Source: Blastococcus sp. HT6-4 (GTDB taxonomy: Bacteria; Actinomycetota; Actinomycetes; Mycobacteriales; Geodermatophilaceae). Taken from it: 64,000 nt of DNA. The stretch lies in NCBI RefSeq assembly GCF_039679125.1, contig NZ_CP155551.1, positions 2,790,001-2,854,000 on the forward strand, in the 5' to 3' direction. The position numbers and the translations under genes are program-made. Below the pieces are notes generated by a model, which was not told the DNA's origin, searched no databases, and saw only the letters and a program-made list of their open reading frames with translations. Of this stretch, positions 27,547-37,035 are shown piece by piece (within the stretch, counting starts at the first letter, position 1; each line of letters starts with the position of its first letter).

Positions 27547-27745
27547 TGCGCGCAGCGCACCTCTGTCGGACCCTGCGAAGGCCGGTGCACGTCCTCATCG
27601 CGACGCCGGATCCCGGCGCCGATCCGCGGGTCACCGTGCACCGCTCGTTCGACGAGGCGGTGGTGGCACGGGACGCGGCCGGGTACCGGCGGGGTGGTGC
27701 AGGGCACCGACCGGGGAGTGCGCCGGCCGGCGTGCGGAGACCGGT

Positions 27746-28375
27746 TCAGGCGGCCGGGACGTCGACCGGGATCTCCGGGCCGAGCCGCGCCCCCTGGAGC
27801 AGCGGCAGATCGTCACCGGACCAGAAGCTCCCGGGGTCGTAGGCGTTCAGCGGGCGGCCGTCGGGGAGCAGGCCCATCGCCGTGTAGGTGGCCGCGACCA
27901 GCTCCGCGCAGAAGACGGTCTCGGCGGCGGTCTGCCGGCGCAGCCGGCCGTTGACCCATCCACGCACCAGCCCGCGGGTGGTCGGGAACGGCCGCCCGTC
28001 CAGCCGGGCGATCGTGCGCAGCACGGCGTCCTCCATGGCCGGGGTCACCCCGCCGTCCTCCGCCGGGCCGACCAGCTGCCGCAGCCAGGCCCGCTGGCCG
28101 TAGCGCTGCCGCCAGGTGAGCACCGCGTCGCGCAGGTCGTGCAGCTGGACGCCCCGCTGGTGGGTGCCGCTCCAGGCGTCGGGCAGCGATCTCCCGAGCT
28201 CGGCGTGCCACAGCAGCGGCGGCAGGTCCTCCAGGACGACCGCCATGCCGACGTGGTTCACCGGCGCGTTGGTCAGCGCGCGGATGGCACGGTCGGCCAG
28301 CGACGGGCCGCGGAAGACCCAGACGTCGCCGGTGCGGGTCAGGTCGACCGCGGCGTCCAGGAAGAGATCGGGCAC
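27746..28375 (-). CDS. Permuted NlpC/P60 (YiiX-like) cysteine peptidase fold protein
   Basis: 209 residues. GDVWVFRGPS near 17-26 and NAPVNHVGMAVVL near 37-48 give the catalytic His region. FCAELVAATYTAMGLL near 156-171 gives the Cys, in the reversed order typical of permuted papain-like NlpC/P60 proteins such as YiiX. No signal peptide is seen, so it may act inside the cell. The usual substrates (peptide or acyl bonds) are unproven for this subgroup. It is convergent with the cyd genes and divergent from the small gene after it. Confidence 0.7.
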   Translation of the reverse strand: MPDLFLDAAVDLTRTGDVWVFRGPSLADRAIRALTNAPVNHVGMAVVLEDLPPLLWHAELGRSLPDAWSGTHQRGVQLHDLRDAVLTWRQRYGQRAWLRQLVGPAEDGGVTPAMEDAVLRTIARLDGRPFPTTRGLVRGWVNGRLRRQTAAETVFCAELVAATYTAMGLLPDGRPLNAYDPGSFWSGDDLPLLQGARLGPEIPVDVPAA

Positions 28376-28394
28376 GGGCCGCTACGTTACGGAC

Positions 28395-28628
28395 GTGCGC
28401 CTCTGGAAGCTCTTGGGACTGGCCGGGCTCGCGGGAGTCACCGCCGGCGGTGTCGTGCTCGCCCGCGACGAGCGGCAGCGCCGGGCCTACACCCCCGACG
28501 ACGTGCGGGCGCGGCTGCACGAGCGCGCGGCGGCGGCCCCCGAGCCGGTCGCCCCGGCCCCGGCGACCGCCGCCGAGCTCACCGCGGGCCGGACCCACCG
28601 CCTGGCCCGCGTCCTGCGCCGCCGCTGA
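28395..28628 (+). CDS. Small N-terminally anchored hypothetical protein
   Basis: 77 residues from a GTG 19 bases from the divergent peptidase start. A hydrophobic helix (LWKLLGLAGLAGVTAGGVVLA) is followed by a polar, Arg- and Ala-rich tail (RRAYTPDDVRARLHERAAAAPEP...). The YTPDDVRARLHER motif is common in small actinobacterial membrane proteins of no known role. It ends just before the convergent uspA gene. Confidence 0.55.
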   Translation: MRLWKLLGLAGLAGVTAGGVVLARDERQRRAYTPDDVRARLHERAAAAPEPVAPAPATAAELTAGRTHRLARVLRRR

Positions 28629-28640
28629 GCGGCCGCACGG

Positions 28641-29051
28641 TCACCCGCGGCCGTCCGCCTCCCCCGCCTTGACCGCCAGTACCTGGCAGCCGGCGTCGAG
28701 CAGGATCCGCTGCGCGTCGCTGCCGAAGATCAGCTTGCCGGTCGGCGTCCGCCGCCGGAGCCCGATCACGATCAGCGACGCGCCGAGCCGGTCCGCCGCC
28801 GCGACCACCTCCTCGGCCCCGTCGCGGCCGCCGACGCGCTGCTCGAGCTCGAACGGGACGCCGGACTCCTCCAGCAGCCGCCGGACCTCGGCCAGGTCCT
28901 CGGGCGAGGCGAAGGACTGGTCGACGTAGGCCTCCCCCCGCGACGTGTTGATCACGTGCAGCGGCTGGTTGCGCAGGTCGGCCTCCTCGACCGCCGCGCG
29001 CAGCGCGGCGCGCCCCTCGGGCTTGGGGACGTACCCCACGACGATGGTCAC
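28641..29051 (-). CDS. UspA-type universal stress protein
   Basis: 136 residues from a GTG at 29051 overlapping the TctA stop. [36 protein letters not shown] starts the fold. [48 protein letters not shown] carries the ATP-binding G-2x-G-9x-G(S/T)-like end. As the last gene of the tct operon it may tie tricarboxylate use to stress or modulate uptake. Confidence 0.88.
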   Translation of the reverse strand: MTIVVGYVPKPEGRAALRAAVEEADLRNQPLHVINTSRGEAYVDQSFASPEDLAEVRRLLEESGVPFELEQRVGGRDGAEEVVAAADRLGASLIVIGLRRRTPTGKLIFGSDAQRILLDAGCQVLAVKAGEADGRG

Positions 29052-30589
29052 GAACGGTTCCCTCCTGGTGCCGCGGACTCGGTCCGGGACTGGTTGAGCT
29101 CCGCCTCGATCCGCGACTGCCGGCGCCTGAGGTAGATGCCGGCGGCGAGGAAGACGAGGAGCAGGGTGTAGACGACGGCGGCGAACGGGCTGGTGACCAG
29201 CGCCGTGGGATCGCCCTGGCTGATCGCCAGCGTGCGGCGCAGCTGCTCCTCGGCGATCGGCCCGAGGATGAGGCCGACGACCGCCGGCGCCACCGGGAAG
29301 CCGAACTGCCGCATCCCCCAGCCGAGCACGCCCACGAGGAACAGCAGGATCATGTCCGCGGTCGAGGCACCCACCGCGTAGCTGCCCAGCGCGGCGAAGG
29401 TGAGGATCCCGGCGTACAGGTAGGGGCGCGGGATCTGCAGCAGCTTCACCCAGACCCCCACCAGCGGCAGGTTGAGCACCAGCAGCAGCAGGTTGCCGAT
29501 GTAGAGGCTGGCGATCAGCGTCCACACCAGCGGCGCCTCCTGCTCGAAGAGCAGCGGACCGGGCTGGATGCCGTAGCTCTGGAAGGCCACGATGATGATC
29601 GCGGCCGTCGCCGAGGTCGGCAGGCCCAGGGTCAGCAGCGGCACCAGCACCCCGGCGGCCGCCGCGTTGTTCGCCGACTCCGGGCCGGCCACGCCCTCGA
29701 TCGCGCCGTGGCCGAACTCCTCCTTCCGCTTGGAGAGCTTCCGCTCCATCGAGTAGGAGAGGAACGTCGCGACGTCCGCACCACCGGCCGGGATGGTGCC
29801 GATGGGGAACCCGACCGCGGCGCCGCGCAGCCACGGCTTCCACGACCGCCGGAAGTCCTCGCGGTTCATCCAGCTGCCGCCCACCGGCACCAGGGGCAGC
29901 GGCCCCTTCCGCATCCGGGAGGCCACGTAGAGCGCCTCGCCGACGGCGAAGATGCCGACCGCCACCACCACGACGTCGATGCCGTCGGCGAGGGCCGGCA
30001 GCCCGAAGGTGAAGCGCTGCTGCCCGGTGAGCGAATCGGTGCCGACCATCGCCAGGAGCAGCCCGACCGCCAGCGCGGCGATCCCGCGCGCCGGCGAGGC
30101 GCCGAACATCGCCGCCACGGTGAGGAAGGCCAGCACCGTGAGCGCCACGAAGTCCTGCGGGCCGAGCTGGACGGCGAGGTCGGCCACGAGCGGGGCCAGG
30201 AAGGTGAGCGCGATCGTGGCGATGGTGCCGGCGACGAACGAGCCGATCGCCGCCGTCGCCAGCGCCGACGCCCCCCGCCCGGCCCGGGCCATGGCGTTGC
30301 CCTCCAGCGCGGTGACGATCGACGCCGCCTCGCCGGGGGTGTTCAGCAGGATCGACGTCGTGGAACCGCCGTACATGCCGCCGTAGTAGATGCCGGCGAA
30401 CAGGATCAGGGCGGCGGCGGGCTCCAGGCTGTAGGTCAGCGGCAGGAGCAGGGCCACGGTCATGGCCGGGCCGAGGCCGGGCAGCACGCCGACGGCGGTG
30501 CCCACCGTGACGCCGACCAGCGCGTACAGCAGGTAGAGCGGCTGGAGGACGGCCGCGAAGCCTTCCAGCAGCAGGCCGATGTCACCCAA
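29048..30589 (-). CDS. tctA: Tripartite tricarboxylate transporter, large permease TctA
   Basis: 513 residues, about 12 helices. [81 protein letters not shown] is the TctA signature. The start is a TTG (30587-30589) overlapping the TctB stop; no ATG or GTG is available nearby in this frame. The complex imports carboxylates using ion gradients, TctC delivering substrate. Confidence 0.93.
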   Translation of the reverse strand: MGDIGLLLEGFAAVLQPLYLLYALVGVTVGTAVGVLPGLGPAMTVALLLPLTYSLEPAAALILFAGIYYGGMYGGSTTSILLNTPGEAASIVTALEGNAMARAGRGASALATAAIGSFVAGTIATIALTFLAPLVADLAVQLGPQDFVALTVLAFLTVAAMFGASPARGIAALAVGLLLAMVGTDSLTGQQRFTFGLPALADGIDVVVVAVGIFAVGEALYVASRMRKGPLPLVPVGGSWMNREDFRRSWKPWLRGAAVGFPIGTIPAGGADVATFLSYSMERKLSKRKEEFGHGAIEGVAGPESANNAAAAGVLVPLLTLGLPTSATAAIIIVAFQSYGIQPGPLLFEQEAPLVWTLIASLYIGNLLLLVLNLPLVGVWVKLLQIPRPYLYAGILTFAALGSYAVGASTADMILLFLVGVLGWGMRQFGFPVAPAVVGLILGPIAEEQLRRTLAISQGDPTALVTSPFAAVVYTLLLVFLAAGIYLRRRQSRIEAELNQSRTESAAPGGNRS

Positions 30590-31133
30590 AGAAGGGCACC
30601 CCCTCCAGCGGCCCCGCGGGCAGGAACAGCCCGAGGACCTGCACGAACAGCACGTGGACGGCGACGTTGAGGACGGCGCCGACGACGGCCGCGCGGACGA
30701 TGCGTGCGCCCAGGGCCCACGCCGTGCCCGCGAACAGCAGGGTGGCGGCGATGGGCCAGCCCAGGGGCTCGATCAGCAGGACCAGGGCCGCGAACGAGGC
30801 GACCAGCTTGGCGACGGTCACCCAGTCGGTGCGCGCCCGGGCGTCGACGTCCTCCCCCTCCTCGGCGGAGCCGTGCCGCCCACGCGCCACGCTGACCGCC
30901 AGCGCCAGGGACGCGCCGATCAGCAGCACGCCGACCGCGTAGGGGAAGGCCCGCGGCCCCAGCACGTTGGCCGAGCCCGGGACGGTGATGGTCGTCGTCT
31001 CCACCAGGGTGAACACCCCCACGGCGAACAGCCCCGCGGCGATGGCGGCCTCGCCCCAGGACCAGCTCCGGGCGGGGCCCTGCTCCGGCGCCACCCCGTC
31101 CGGGGCGGCGCCGGAGCCGGACGCGGTGCTCAC
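30582..31133 (-). CDS. tctB: Tripartite tricarboxylate transporter, small subunit TctB
   Basis: 183 residues, four helices in two pairs ([112 protein letters not shown]) and little else. The GTG at 31133 overlaps the TctC stop, and the stop overlaps TctA. Low sequence conservation is usual for TctB, so the call rests on topology and its place between TctC and TctA. Confidence 0.88.
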   Translation of the reverse strand: MSTASGSGAAPDGVAPEQGPARSWSWGEAAIAAGLFAVGVFTLVETTTITVPGSANVLGPRAFPYAVGVLLIGASLALAVSVARGRHGSAEEGEDVDARARTDWVTVAKLVASFAALVLLIEPLGWPIAATLLFAGTAWALGARIVRAAVVGAVLNVAVHVLFVQVLGLFLPAGPLEGVPFFG

Positions 31134-32161
31134 GAGACGAGCCCGATGTCCTCCAGCACGCCACGGACGCGCTGGCGCTCCTCCTCGAGGAAGGCCTCGA
31201 ACTCGTCACCCGCGAGGTAGGCGTCCTCCCAGCCGCGCTCCTCGAGCTCGTTCTGCCAGGACTCGGACTCCTGCATCTCCGCCACCACGGCGAGCAGCCG
31301 CTCCCGCGCCTCGTCCGAGATGTTCGGCGGCGCGACGACGCCCCGCCAGTTGGTCAGCTCCACGTCGTAGCCGGCCTCGGTGAGGGTGGGTGCGTCGATG
31401 CCCTCCACCGGGTCGGACCCGGTCACCGCCAGGGGCCGCAGTTCCCCTGCCTCGATCTGCTGGGCGTACTCACCGACACCCGAGATGCCGGCGTCGACCT
31501 GGCCGCCCAGCAGCGCGGCCAGCGACTCGCCGCCGCCGGAGAACGCCACGTAGTTCAGGTCCTCGATCGGGAGGTCGGCGGCCTGGAAGAGCAGCCCGGC
31601 CGCGATGTGGTCGGTGCCGCCGGCCGAGCCACCGGCGATGGAGACGCCGCGGCCCTCGGCGCGGACGGCCTCGACCAGGTCGTCGACCGTCTGGAACGGC
31701 GAGCCCGCCGGGACGACGATGATCTCGTCCTCCGTGGTGAGCCGGGCGATCGGCGTGACGTCGTCCAGCGTCGCCTGCGACTGGTTGGTCTCGACGGCGC
31801 CGACCATGACCAGCCCCATCACCATGAGGAAGTCCTCGCTGCGCTCGTTGGCGAGCTCCGCGAGGCCGACGGTGCCGCCGGCGCCGCCCACGTTGGTCAC
31901 GCGGGTGCTGCCGACCAGCTCCTCCTCCTCGAGCGACGCCGCGATGGCCCGGGCGGTCTGGTCCCACCCGCCGCCGGGGTCCGCCGGGGCCATGACCGCG
32001 AGCCGGTTGATGCGGTCGGCGCCTCCCCCGGCGCCACCCCCGCCGCCGCCGTCGCTGCCGCAGCCGGTCAGGCCGACCGCCACGGCGGTCGCGACCGCGA
32101 CGGATGCCGAACGCACGCGCCGGCGAACCGGCCGGTGGACCGCGCGATGGGTGACTGTCAT
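31130..32161 (-). CDS. tctC: Tripartite tricarboxylate transporter, solute-binding protein TctC
   Basis: 343 residues. Signal peptide with lipobox LTGC (about residue 31-34) and a Gly-rich stretch, then the Bug/TctC fold: MAPADPGGGWDQTARAIAASL, ELANERSEDFLMVMGLVMVGAVET, FQTVDDLVEAV, GVSIAGGSAGGTDHIAAGLLFQAADLP, GGESLAALLGGQVDAGISGVGEY and RPLAVTGSDPVEG. The GGG-rich linker after the Cys is usual. Its ligand is probably a di- or tricarboxylate. It starts the tctC-B-A-uspA operon, opposite the two-component system. Confidence 0.93.
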   Translation of the reverse strand: MTVTHRAVHRPVRRRVRSASVAVATAVAVGLTGCGSDGGGGGGAGGGADRINRLAVMAPADPGGGWDQTARAIAASLEEEELVGSTRVTNVGGAGGTVGLAELANERSEDFLMVMGLVMVGAVETNQSQATLDDVTPIARLTTEDEIIVVPAGSPFQTVDDLVEAVRAEGRGVSIAGGSAGGTDHIAAGLLFQAADLPIEDLNYVAFSGGGESLAALLGGQVDAGISGVGEYAQQIEAGELRPLAVTGSDPVEGIDAPTLTEAGYDVELTNWRGVVAPPNISDEARERLLAVVAEMQESESWQNELEERGWEDAYLAGDEFEAFLEEERQRVRGVLEDIGLVS

Positions 32162-32242
32162 GGAGGACCTCCTCGTCCCGGAGCCGGTGCGGCTCGTGGT
32201 GCGAGGGACGCTAGGAGCGCCCGCGCGGCGGGCACATCCTGC

Positions 32243-32278
32243 GGTCGTAGCGGTCGTATTGGTCGTTGTGGTCGCAGT
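32243..32278. promoter_or_regulatory. Four 9-bp direct repeats between tctC and the sensor kinase
   Basis: Copies GGTCGTAGC, GGTCGTATT, GGTCGTTGT and GGTCGCAGT begin at 32243, 32252, 32261 and 32270, an exact 9-base period. They lie in the 150-base divergent region upstream of tctC (start 32161) and the kinase gene (32312). Position and regularity make them a good candidate binding array for the adjacent response regulator. Confidence 0.7.
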
Positions 32279-32311
32279 CACATCGGGTCCCCCGGCGGTG
32301 ACAATGGAGCG

Positions 32312-33907
32312 GTGCGCCGGACCATGACCCTGGGAGCCCAGCTCCTCCTGCTGCAGGTCGGCATCGTGCTGGTGACGCTCCTCCTGGCCGGCGCCGTCGC
32401 CGTGCACTACCAGCAGGAGCGGATCCGGGACGCCTACCGCCAGCAGGTGCTCACGGTCGCCAACAGCACCGCCCGGCTGCCCAGCGTGGTCGACGCCTAC
32501 GGCACCCCCGATCCCAGCGAGACGCTGCAGCCGCTCGCGGAGCTGATCCGCGAGGCCTCGGCGGTGACCTTCGTCGTCATCACCGACCGGTCCGGTATCC
32601 GGTTCTCGCACCCCGATCCCGGCCGCGTGGGGGAACGGGTGTCGACCGACCCCAGCTCGACCCTGGCCGGCGAGGTGTTCGTCGGCACCGAGACCGGCAC
32701 GCTCGGGGAGTCGCTGCGCGCGAAGGTGCCGGTCCGTGCCCCGGACGGCGAGGTGATCGGCGCCGTGTCGGTCGGCATCCTGGAGAGCCAGCTCGCGGCC
32801 GAGTTCGGCCGCGAGGCCCCCGTCCTCGTGGCCTGGCTCGGCGGTGCGGCGATGGTCGGCGCACTGGGGTCGGTGCTCGTCGTCCGCCTGCTGCGCCGCC
32901 GCATCTTCGGCCTGGAGCCCGAGGAGATCGCCCGGCTGCTGGAGACGCGGGAGGCGATGCTGCACGGCATCCGGGAGGGGCTCGTGGCCGTCGACGAGAA
33001 GGGGCGGGTCGTCCTGGTCAACGACGAGGCGTCCCGGCTGCTCGACCTCCCCGCCGACGTCGCCGGCCGGCCGGCCGCCGACGTCCTCGACTCCGCGATG
33101 CTCCCGCTCGTCCTCGGCCACCGGCGGGTCACCGACGAGCTCGTCCTCTCCGGCGAGCGCCTGCTCGTCGCCAACCGCACCCCCGCCGTGGTCGGTGGCC
33201 GCCGGATCGCCGAGGTGCTCACCCTGCGCGACCGCACGGAGCTGTTCGACGCGATGCGCGAGCTCGACGGCCAGCGGAACCTGACCAACACGCTGCGGGC
33301 GCAGGCGCACGAGTTCAGCAACCAGCTGCACGTCGTCCAGGGGCTGATCGAGCTCGACCGGCCGGACGACGCGGTCGCCTTCATCGAGCGTCTCGGCGGG
33401 GGCCGGCTGCTCGGCGGCGCCCCGCTGACCGTCGTCGCCGATCCCGGCGTGAGCGCCCTCCTGCTGGCCAAGGCGGCGGTGGCCCGGGAGCAGGGCGTCC
33501 GGCTGGTGCTCGACTCCGGCAGCCGGCTGCCGGCCGAGCTCGGCGACGACGTCGTCACCGTGCTCGGCAACCTGGTCGACAACGCGATCGACGCCACCGG
33601 CTCCGGCGGGGAGGTGCACGTGCTCGTGCGCCAGGAGGACGACGGGACCGTGCTGGTGCAGGTGGACGACGACGGCCCCGGGGTCGCGCCCGCCGAGCGG
33701 TCCCGGGTGTTCGACGTGGGCGTGACGAGCAAGGGCCGGCCGGACGGCAACCACGGCCGCGGCATCGGGCTGGCCCTGGTCGCCCGCATCGCGACCCGCC
33801 GCAACGGGACGGCGACGGTCACCGACTCCCCCGCCGGCGGCGCCCGCGTCGTGGTGCGGCTGCCCCGCGCGGCGGAGGCCGCACCGGGCGCGCTGGTGGC
33901 TCCGTGA
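32312..33907 (+). CDS. DcuS/CitA-like carboxylate sensor histidine kinase
   Basis: 531 residues. Helix 1 near 8-30, then an extracytoplasmic PAS-like sensor domain (about 40-170, with VTFVVITDRSGIRFSHPDPGRVGERV typical of CitA/DcuS), helix 2 near 180-200, a cytoplasmic PAS (about 215-310), the H-box LRAQAHEFSNQLHVVQGLIEL and an HATPase with N-box LGNLVDNAIDAT and G-boxes DDDGPGVA and HGRGIGLALV. Start: GTG at 32312 or ATG at 32324; both fit. The adjacent TctCBA suggests it senses the imported carboxylate. Confidence 0.9.
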   Translation: MRRTMTLGAQLLLLQVGIVLVTLLLAGAVAVHYQQERIRDAYRQQVLTVANSTARLPSVVDAYGTPDPSETLQPLAELIREASAVTFVVITDRSGIRFSHPDPGRVGERVSTDPSSTLAGEVFVGTETGTLGESLRAKVPVRAPDGEVIGAVSVGILESQLAAEFGREAPVLVAWLGGAAMVGALGSVLVVRLLRRRIFGLEPEEIARLLETREAMLHGIREGLVAVDEKGRVVLVNDEASRLLDLPADVAGRPAADVLDSAMLPLVLGHRRVTDELVLSGERLLVANRTPAVVGGRRIAEVLTLRDRTELFDAMRELDGQRNLTNTLRAQAHEFSNQLHVVQGLIELDRPDDAVAFIERLGGGRLLGGAPLTVVADPGVSALLLAKAAVAREQGVRLVLDSGSRLPAELGDDVVTVLGNLVDNAIDATGSGGEVHVLVRQEDDGTVLVQVDDDGPGVAPAERSRVFDVGVTSKGRPDGNHGRGIGLALVARIATRRNGTATVTDSPAGGARVVVRLPRAAEAAPGALVAP

Positions 33908-34620
33908 GCGGGGCGCCGGTGCGCGTCCTCGTGGTGGACGACGACTTCGCCGTCGCCTCGGTGCACCGCGGGTACGTGGAGTCCCTCCCGGGGTTCGAGG
34001 TGGTGGGCGAGGTGCACCGCGGGGTGCAGGCGGTGGAGGCCGTGCGCGTACTGCGGCCGGACCTGCTGCTCCTCGACGTCTACCTGCCCGACATCTCCGG
34101 CATCGAGGTGCTCCGGAGGATCCGGTCGGCACCGGGGCCGCAGCCCGACGTCCTGGCGATCACGGCGGCGCGGGAGGTCGAGACCGTCCGGCAGGCGATG
34201 GCCGGCGGCGTCGTCGACTACCTGGTCAAGCCGTTCTCCCTGGCCACGTTCCGGGAACGGCTGGAGGTCTACCGCTCCCACCGTGCCGAGCTCCTGCGGC
34301 GCAGCGCCGAGGACTCCGGGGCGCTGGAGCAGAGCGACGTGGACCGGATGCTGGCCGGCCGCCGCCGCGCCGGCGGCCCGGGGGCGGTCACCGACCTGCC
34401 GAAGGGGCTCTCCCCGCGCACGCTCGAGGCCGTGGCCCGCGCGCTGCGCAGCGACCCCACCCGGGACCTGTCCGCCGGCGAGGTGGCGGAACGCTGCGGC
34501 CTGGCCCGCGTCAGCGCCCGCCGGTACCTCGAGCACCTGGAGCGCACCGGCCGGGCCGCGGTCTTCCCGCGGTACGGCGGCACCGGGCGGCCGGAGAACG
34601 GCTACCGCTGGGTGGGATGA
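33904..34620 (+). CDS. DcuR/CitB-like response regulator
   Basis: 238 residues, GTG overlapping the kinase stop. Receiver domain: VLVVDDDFAVASVHRGYVESLPGFEVVGEV with phosphorylation at Asp58 (LLLLDVYLPD), then AITAAREVETVRQAMAGGVVDYLVKPF. C-terminal HTH: LSAGEVAERCGLARVSARRYLEHLERTGRAAVFPRYGGTGRPENGYRW, as in CitB/DcuR regulators. It should bind and activate tctC; the 9-bp repeats between the genes are its likely sites. Confidence 0.92.
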   Translation: MSGAPVRVLVVDDDFAVASVHRGYVESLPGFEVVGEVHRGVQAVEAVRVLRPDLLLLDVYLPDISGIEVLRRIRSAPGPQPDVLAITAAREVETVRQAMAGGVVDYLVKPFSLATFRERLEVYRSHRAELLRRSAEDSGALEQSDVDRMLAGRRRAGGPGAVTDLPKGLSPRTLEAVARALRSDPTRDLSAGEVAERCGLARVSARRYLEHLERTGRAAVFPRYGGTGRPENGYRWVG

Positions 34621-34639
34621 GCGCCCGCCCGGATCCGCC

Positions 34640-35542
34640 TCAGATGCTGCGCCAGCGCCCCTCGGTGGCGTTGCCGTCGGGGTTGGACCGGAAGACGTTG
34701 CCCTCCGTCGGGCCGGTCGGGGCGTCGGCGGCGAGCGCGAGCCGCCGCAGCAGCGGCTCGACGAGGACGTCGTAGACCCCGGGCAGCAGCCGGAACCCGG
34801 CGGTGATCAGCGGGTTGAGCAGCCCCGCCTGCACGACGCGGCGCGGGCTGTCGAGGGTCGCGAGCACCCGCCGGGCCACCCGCTGCGGCGAGTACGCCGG
34901 CGGTGGGGGCCGGCCGGTGGTGCCGGCCCACGAGGCGGCCTGGGAGTAGATGGGCGTGTTGACGCCGCCCGGCTGCACGATCGAGACGGAGATGCCCGGC
35001 TCGTCCCGGGTCTCCTGCTGCAGCACCCGCGCCAGCGCGAGCTGCCCCCACTTCGCGACGGCGTAGCTGCCCAGCACCGGGGTGGTGACGTTGCCGAGCA
35101 GCGAGTTCACGATGACCAGGTGCCCGGCGTGCTGGCGACGGAACACGGGGAGGACGTGCCGGGCCACCGTGGCGGTGCCGTGCAGCGAGGTGTCAACGAC
35201 TCGCTCGTAGACCTCCTTCGGCACGTCCTCGATGCGCCCGTAGGCCATCACCTGCGCGGCGTGGACGACGACGTCGAGCCGGCCGTGCTCGGCGACCGTG
35301 GCGGCGACGACCGCGCCGACGGCGTCCTCGTCGAGCACGTCGGCGGGGCAGACGGTGACCGCGGTCGCGCCGGCGGCCCGGACCTCGTCGGCCGCGGCCT
35401 CCAGCGACTCCCGGCCGCGGGCGACCAGGACGACCCGGGCACCGCGCTCGCCCAGCTGGACGGCCGTGGCCCGCCCGATGCCGCTGGAGGCGCCGGTGAC
35501 CAGGGCGGTGAGCGGGCGTCCGCTGTCCTCGGGGATCGGCAC
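34640..35542 (-). CDS. Short-chain dehydrogenase/reductase
   Basis: 300 residues. TALVTGASSGIGRATAVQLGERGARVVLVARG is the NAD(P)-binding loop, VHAAQVMAYG the conserved N/A-rich strand, and YAVAKWGQLAL the catalytic Tyr-x-x-x-Lys. The C-terminal part has SIVQPGGVNTPIYSQAASW. NADPH is favoured by the Arg after strand 2 (inference). The natural substrate is unknown; it is not part of an obvious operon. Confidence 0.88.
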   Translation of the reverse strand: MPIPEDSGRPLTALVTGASSGIGRATAVQLGERGARVVLVARGRESLEAAADEVRAAGATAVTVCPADVLDEDAVGAVVAATVAEHGRLDVVVHAAQVMAYGRIEDVPKEVYERVVDTSLHGTATVARHVLPVFRRQHAGHLVIVNSLLGNVTTPVLGSYAVAKWGQLALARVLQQETRDEPGISVSIVQPGGVNTPIYSQAASWAGTTGRPPPPAYSPQRVARRVLATLDSPRRVVQAGLLNPLITAGFRLLPGVYDVLVEPLLRRLALAADAPTGPTEGNVFRSNPDGNATEGRWRSI

Positions 35543-35603
35543 GAACTCTCCTCACGAGCAGGACGGGACGGCGCGGGAGGCCCGGCCCGATGTCGGTCGT
35601 GGA

Positions 35604-36029
35604 CTACCCGGTCGCCTCCTCGGCCATGCCGTCGAGCCGGTCCCGCAACCATCCCGGCCCGGCGATGCCGGCCTCCTCGGGCAGCCGCGCCCGCAGCCCG
35701 CGGTCGGCGGTGACCACGAGCAGGTCGGTCCCGTCCGCGGCGAGACCGGCGACCTCGTCGACGAGGGCGTCGTCCCCGCTCCCCGGCGCCTGCACCACCC
35801 GCAGCCCCTCCGGCGTGCCGTCGTCCGGGGCCGCTTTCTTCGCCGCCCCCTCGACGACGGCGACCACCCCGGCAACGGACACCGGCGTGCCGTCCGGCCC
35901 CTCGATCGTGGTGCCGGGCAGCGCGGCCAGCTGGTCCAGCAGCCGGGTGGCCGCCCCGGCCCGGTCCCGCCACCAGCCGTCGGGCCGGCTCCCCATCACG
36001 TTCGCGACGTCGACCACCAGCACGCTCAT
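35604..36029 (-). CDS. PIN/NYN-like nuclease-fold protein (YacP-like)
   Basis: 141 residues: MSVLVVDVANVMGSRPDGWWRDRAGAATRLLDQL gives a PIN-type Asp at the strand end. APGSGDDALVDEVAGLAADGTDLLVVTADRGLRARL gives the middle acidic residues. The spacing suits a YacP/NYN-type RNA nuclease, but no antitoxin adjoins it. Function by fold only. Confidence 0.65.
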   Translation of the reverse strand: MSVLVVDVANVMGSRPDGWWRDRAGAATRLLDQLAALPGTTIEGPDGTPVSVAGVVAVVEGAAKKAAPDDGTPEGLRVVQAPGSGDDALVDEVAGLAADGTDLLVVTADRGLRARLPEEAGIAGPGWLRDRLDGMAEEATG

Positions 36030-36066
36030 CCTGTTCTCCTCATCGATCCGCTCCTACGCTCCGGCC

Positions 36067-36351
36067 ATGTGCCGGAACATCCGTCCACTGGCCAACTTCG
36101 AGCCGCCGGCGGCCGGCGACGAGATCCACGCCGCCGCGCTGCAGTACGTCCGCAAGATCAGCGGCACGGCCCGGCCGTCCCGGGCGAACGCCGAGGCGTT
36201 CGAGCGGGCGGTGGCCGAGGTCGCCGCCGCATCGGCCCGGCTGCTCGACGCCCTGGTCACCACCGCGCCGCCGAAGGACCGCGAGACCGAGGCGGCCAGG
36301 GCCCGCGTCCGGTCGGCGGCCAGGTACGGCGGTCCCGCGGCGGCCGGCTGA
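36067..36351 (+). CDS. DUF2277 family protein
   Basis: 94 residues. MCRNIRPLANFEPPAAGDEIHAAALQYVRKISGTARPSRANAEAFERAVAEVAAAS is the DUF2277 signature. The family occurs widely in actinobacteria; no role is known. It is divergent from the PIN-like gene with a 37-base gap. Confidence 0.88.
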   Translation: MCRNIRPLANFEPPAAGDEIHAAALQYVRKISGTARPSRANAEAFERAVAEVAAASARLLDALVTTAPPKDRETEAARARVRSAARYGGPAAAG

Positions 36352-36485
36352 CGCGACCGAGGTAGGTGCCGGCCAGTCCTGTTGCGCACAACGGGCATGA
36401 CGGCGGAGTCCGCGGGGTATCCCGGGCGGCGTCCGTCCCGTCGGGGAGTGACCTCCTCCCCCGTCCGCCGAGGAGCGCCTCCGTC

Positions 36486-37013
36486 ATGGGAGCCCCCCTG
36501 TCCTCCGCCCCGCAGACCGCCCACCCGGACCGGTTCCGCGTCGCCGGCAACCACGCGGCCGAGCCCGCGCGACCCGGATCGCCCGGGGACCGCGGCAGCA
36601 CCCGCTGCGCACACTGCACCGACGGGCTCGGCGAGCCGCGCCCGGTGGAGCCCGGCTCGTTCCGGGATCGGGTGCACCGCCACCACGGCGTGGCCGTCGC
36701 GTACCGGGTCGCCGTCTTCACGGTGGGGCTGTTGCTGGTGATGCTCGGCATCGCCCTCACCGTGCTGCCCGGCCCCCTCACCATCCCGCCGGTCCTGGCC
36801 GGGCTCTGGGTGTGGTCGACGGAGTTCGCCTGGGCACGGCGGTTCTTCACCACGTTCCGGCGCAAGGCCGTCGAGGCCTGGCGGCACGCGCGCCAGCACC
36901 CGGCGAGCTCCGTGGCGGTCACCCTCGGTGGGCTGGCCGCCGCCGGCGTCGCGTTCTGGGCCGTGGGCCACTTCCGGCTCGTCGACCAGGCGACGACCGC
37001 GCTCGGCCTCTGA
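36486..37013 (+). CDS. PGPGW-type (TIGR02611-like) membrane protein
   Basis: 175 residues from the ATG at 36486, preceded by GAGGAG. A polar first half with CAHC is followed by three helices; the motif VLPGPLTIPPVLAGLWVWSTEFAWARRF is the PGPGW-like core, in which GP..W and a following basic stretch are conserved. Function unknown. An upstream GTG at 36366 is in frame but adds only low-complexity sequence. Confidence 0.75.
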   Translation: MGAPLSSAPQTAHPDRFRVAGNHAAEPARPGSPGDRGSTRCAHCTDGLGEPRPVEPGSFRDRVHRHHGVAVAYRVAVFTVGLLLVMLGIALTVLPGPLTIPPVLAGLWVWSTEFAWARRFFTTFRRKAVEAWRHARQHPASSVAVTLGGLAAAGVAFWAVGHFRLVDQATTALGL

Positions 37014-37035
37014 GCCCGACGGTCCCGCGTGGTCG

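Noticed and set aside
27547-27745. Short plus-strand open frame (HVLIATPDPGADPRVTVHRSFDEAVVARDAAGY...) between the second hairpin and the convergent peptidase gene
   Set aside because: No start with a ribosome site, no known family, and codon use is weak. It could be a gene remnant, but it is too short to claim.
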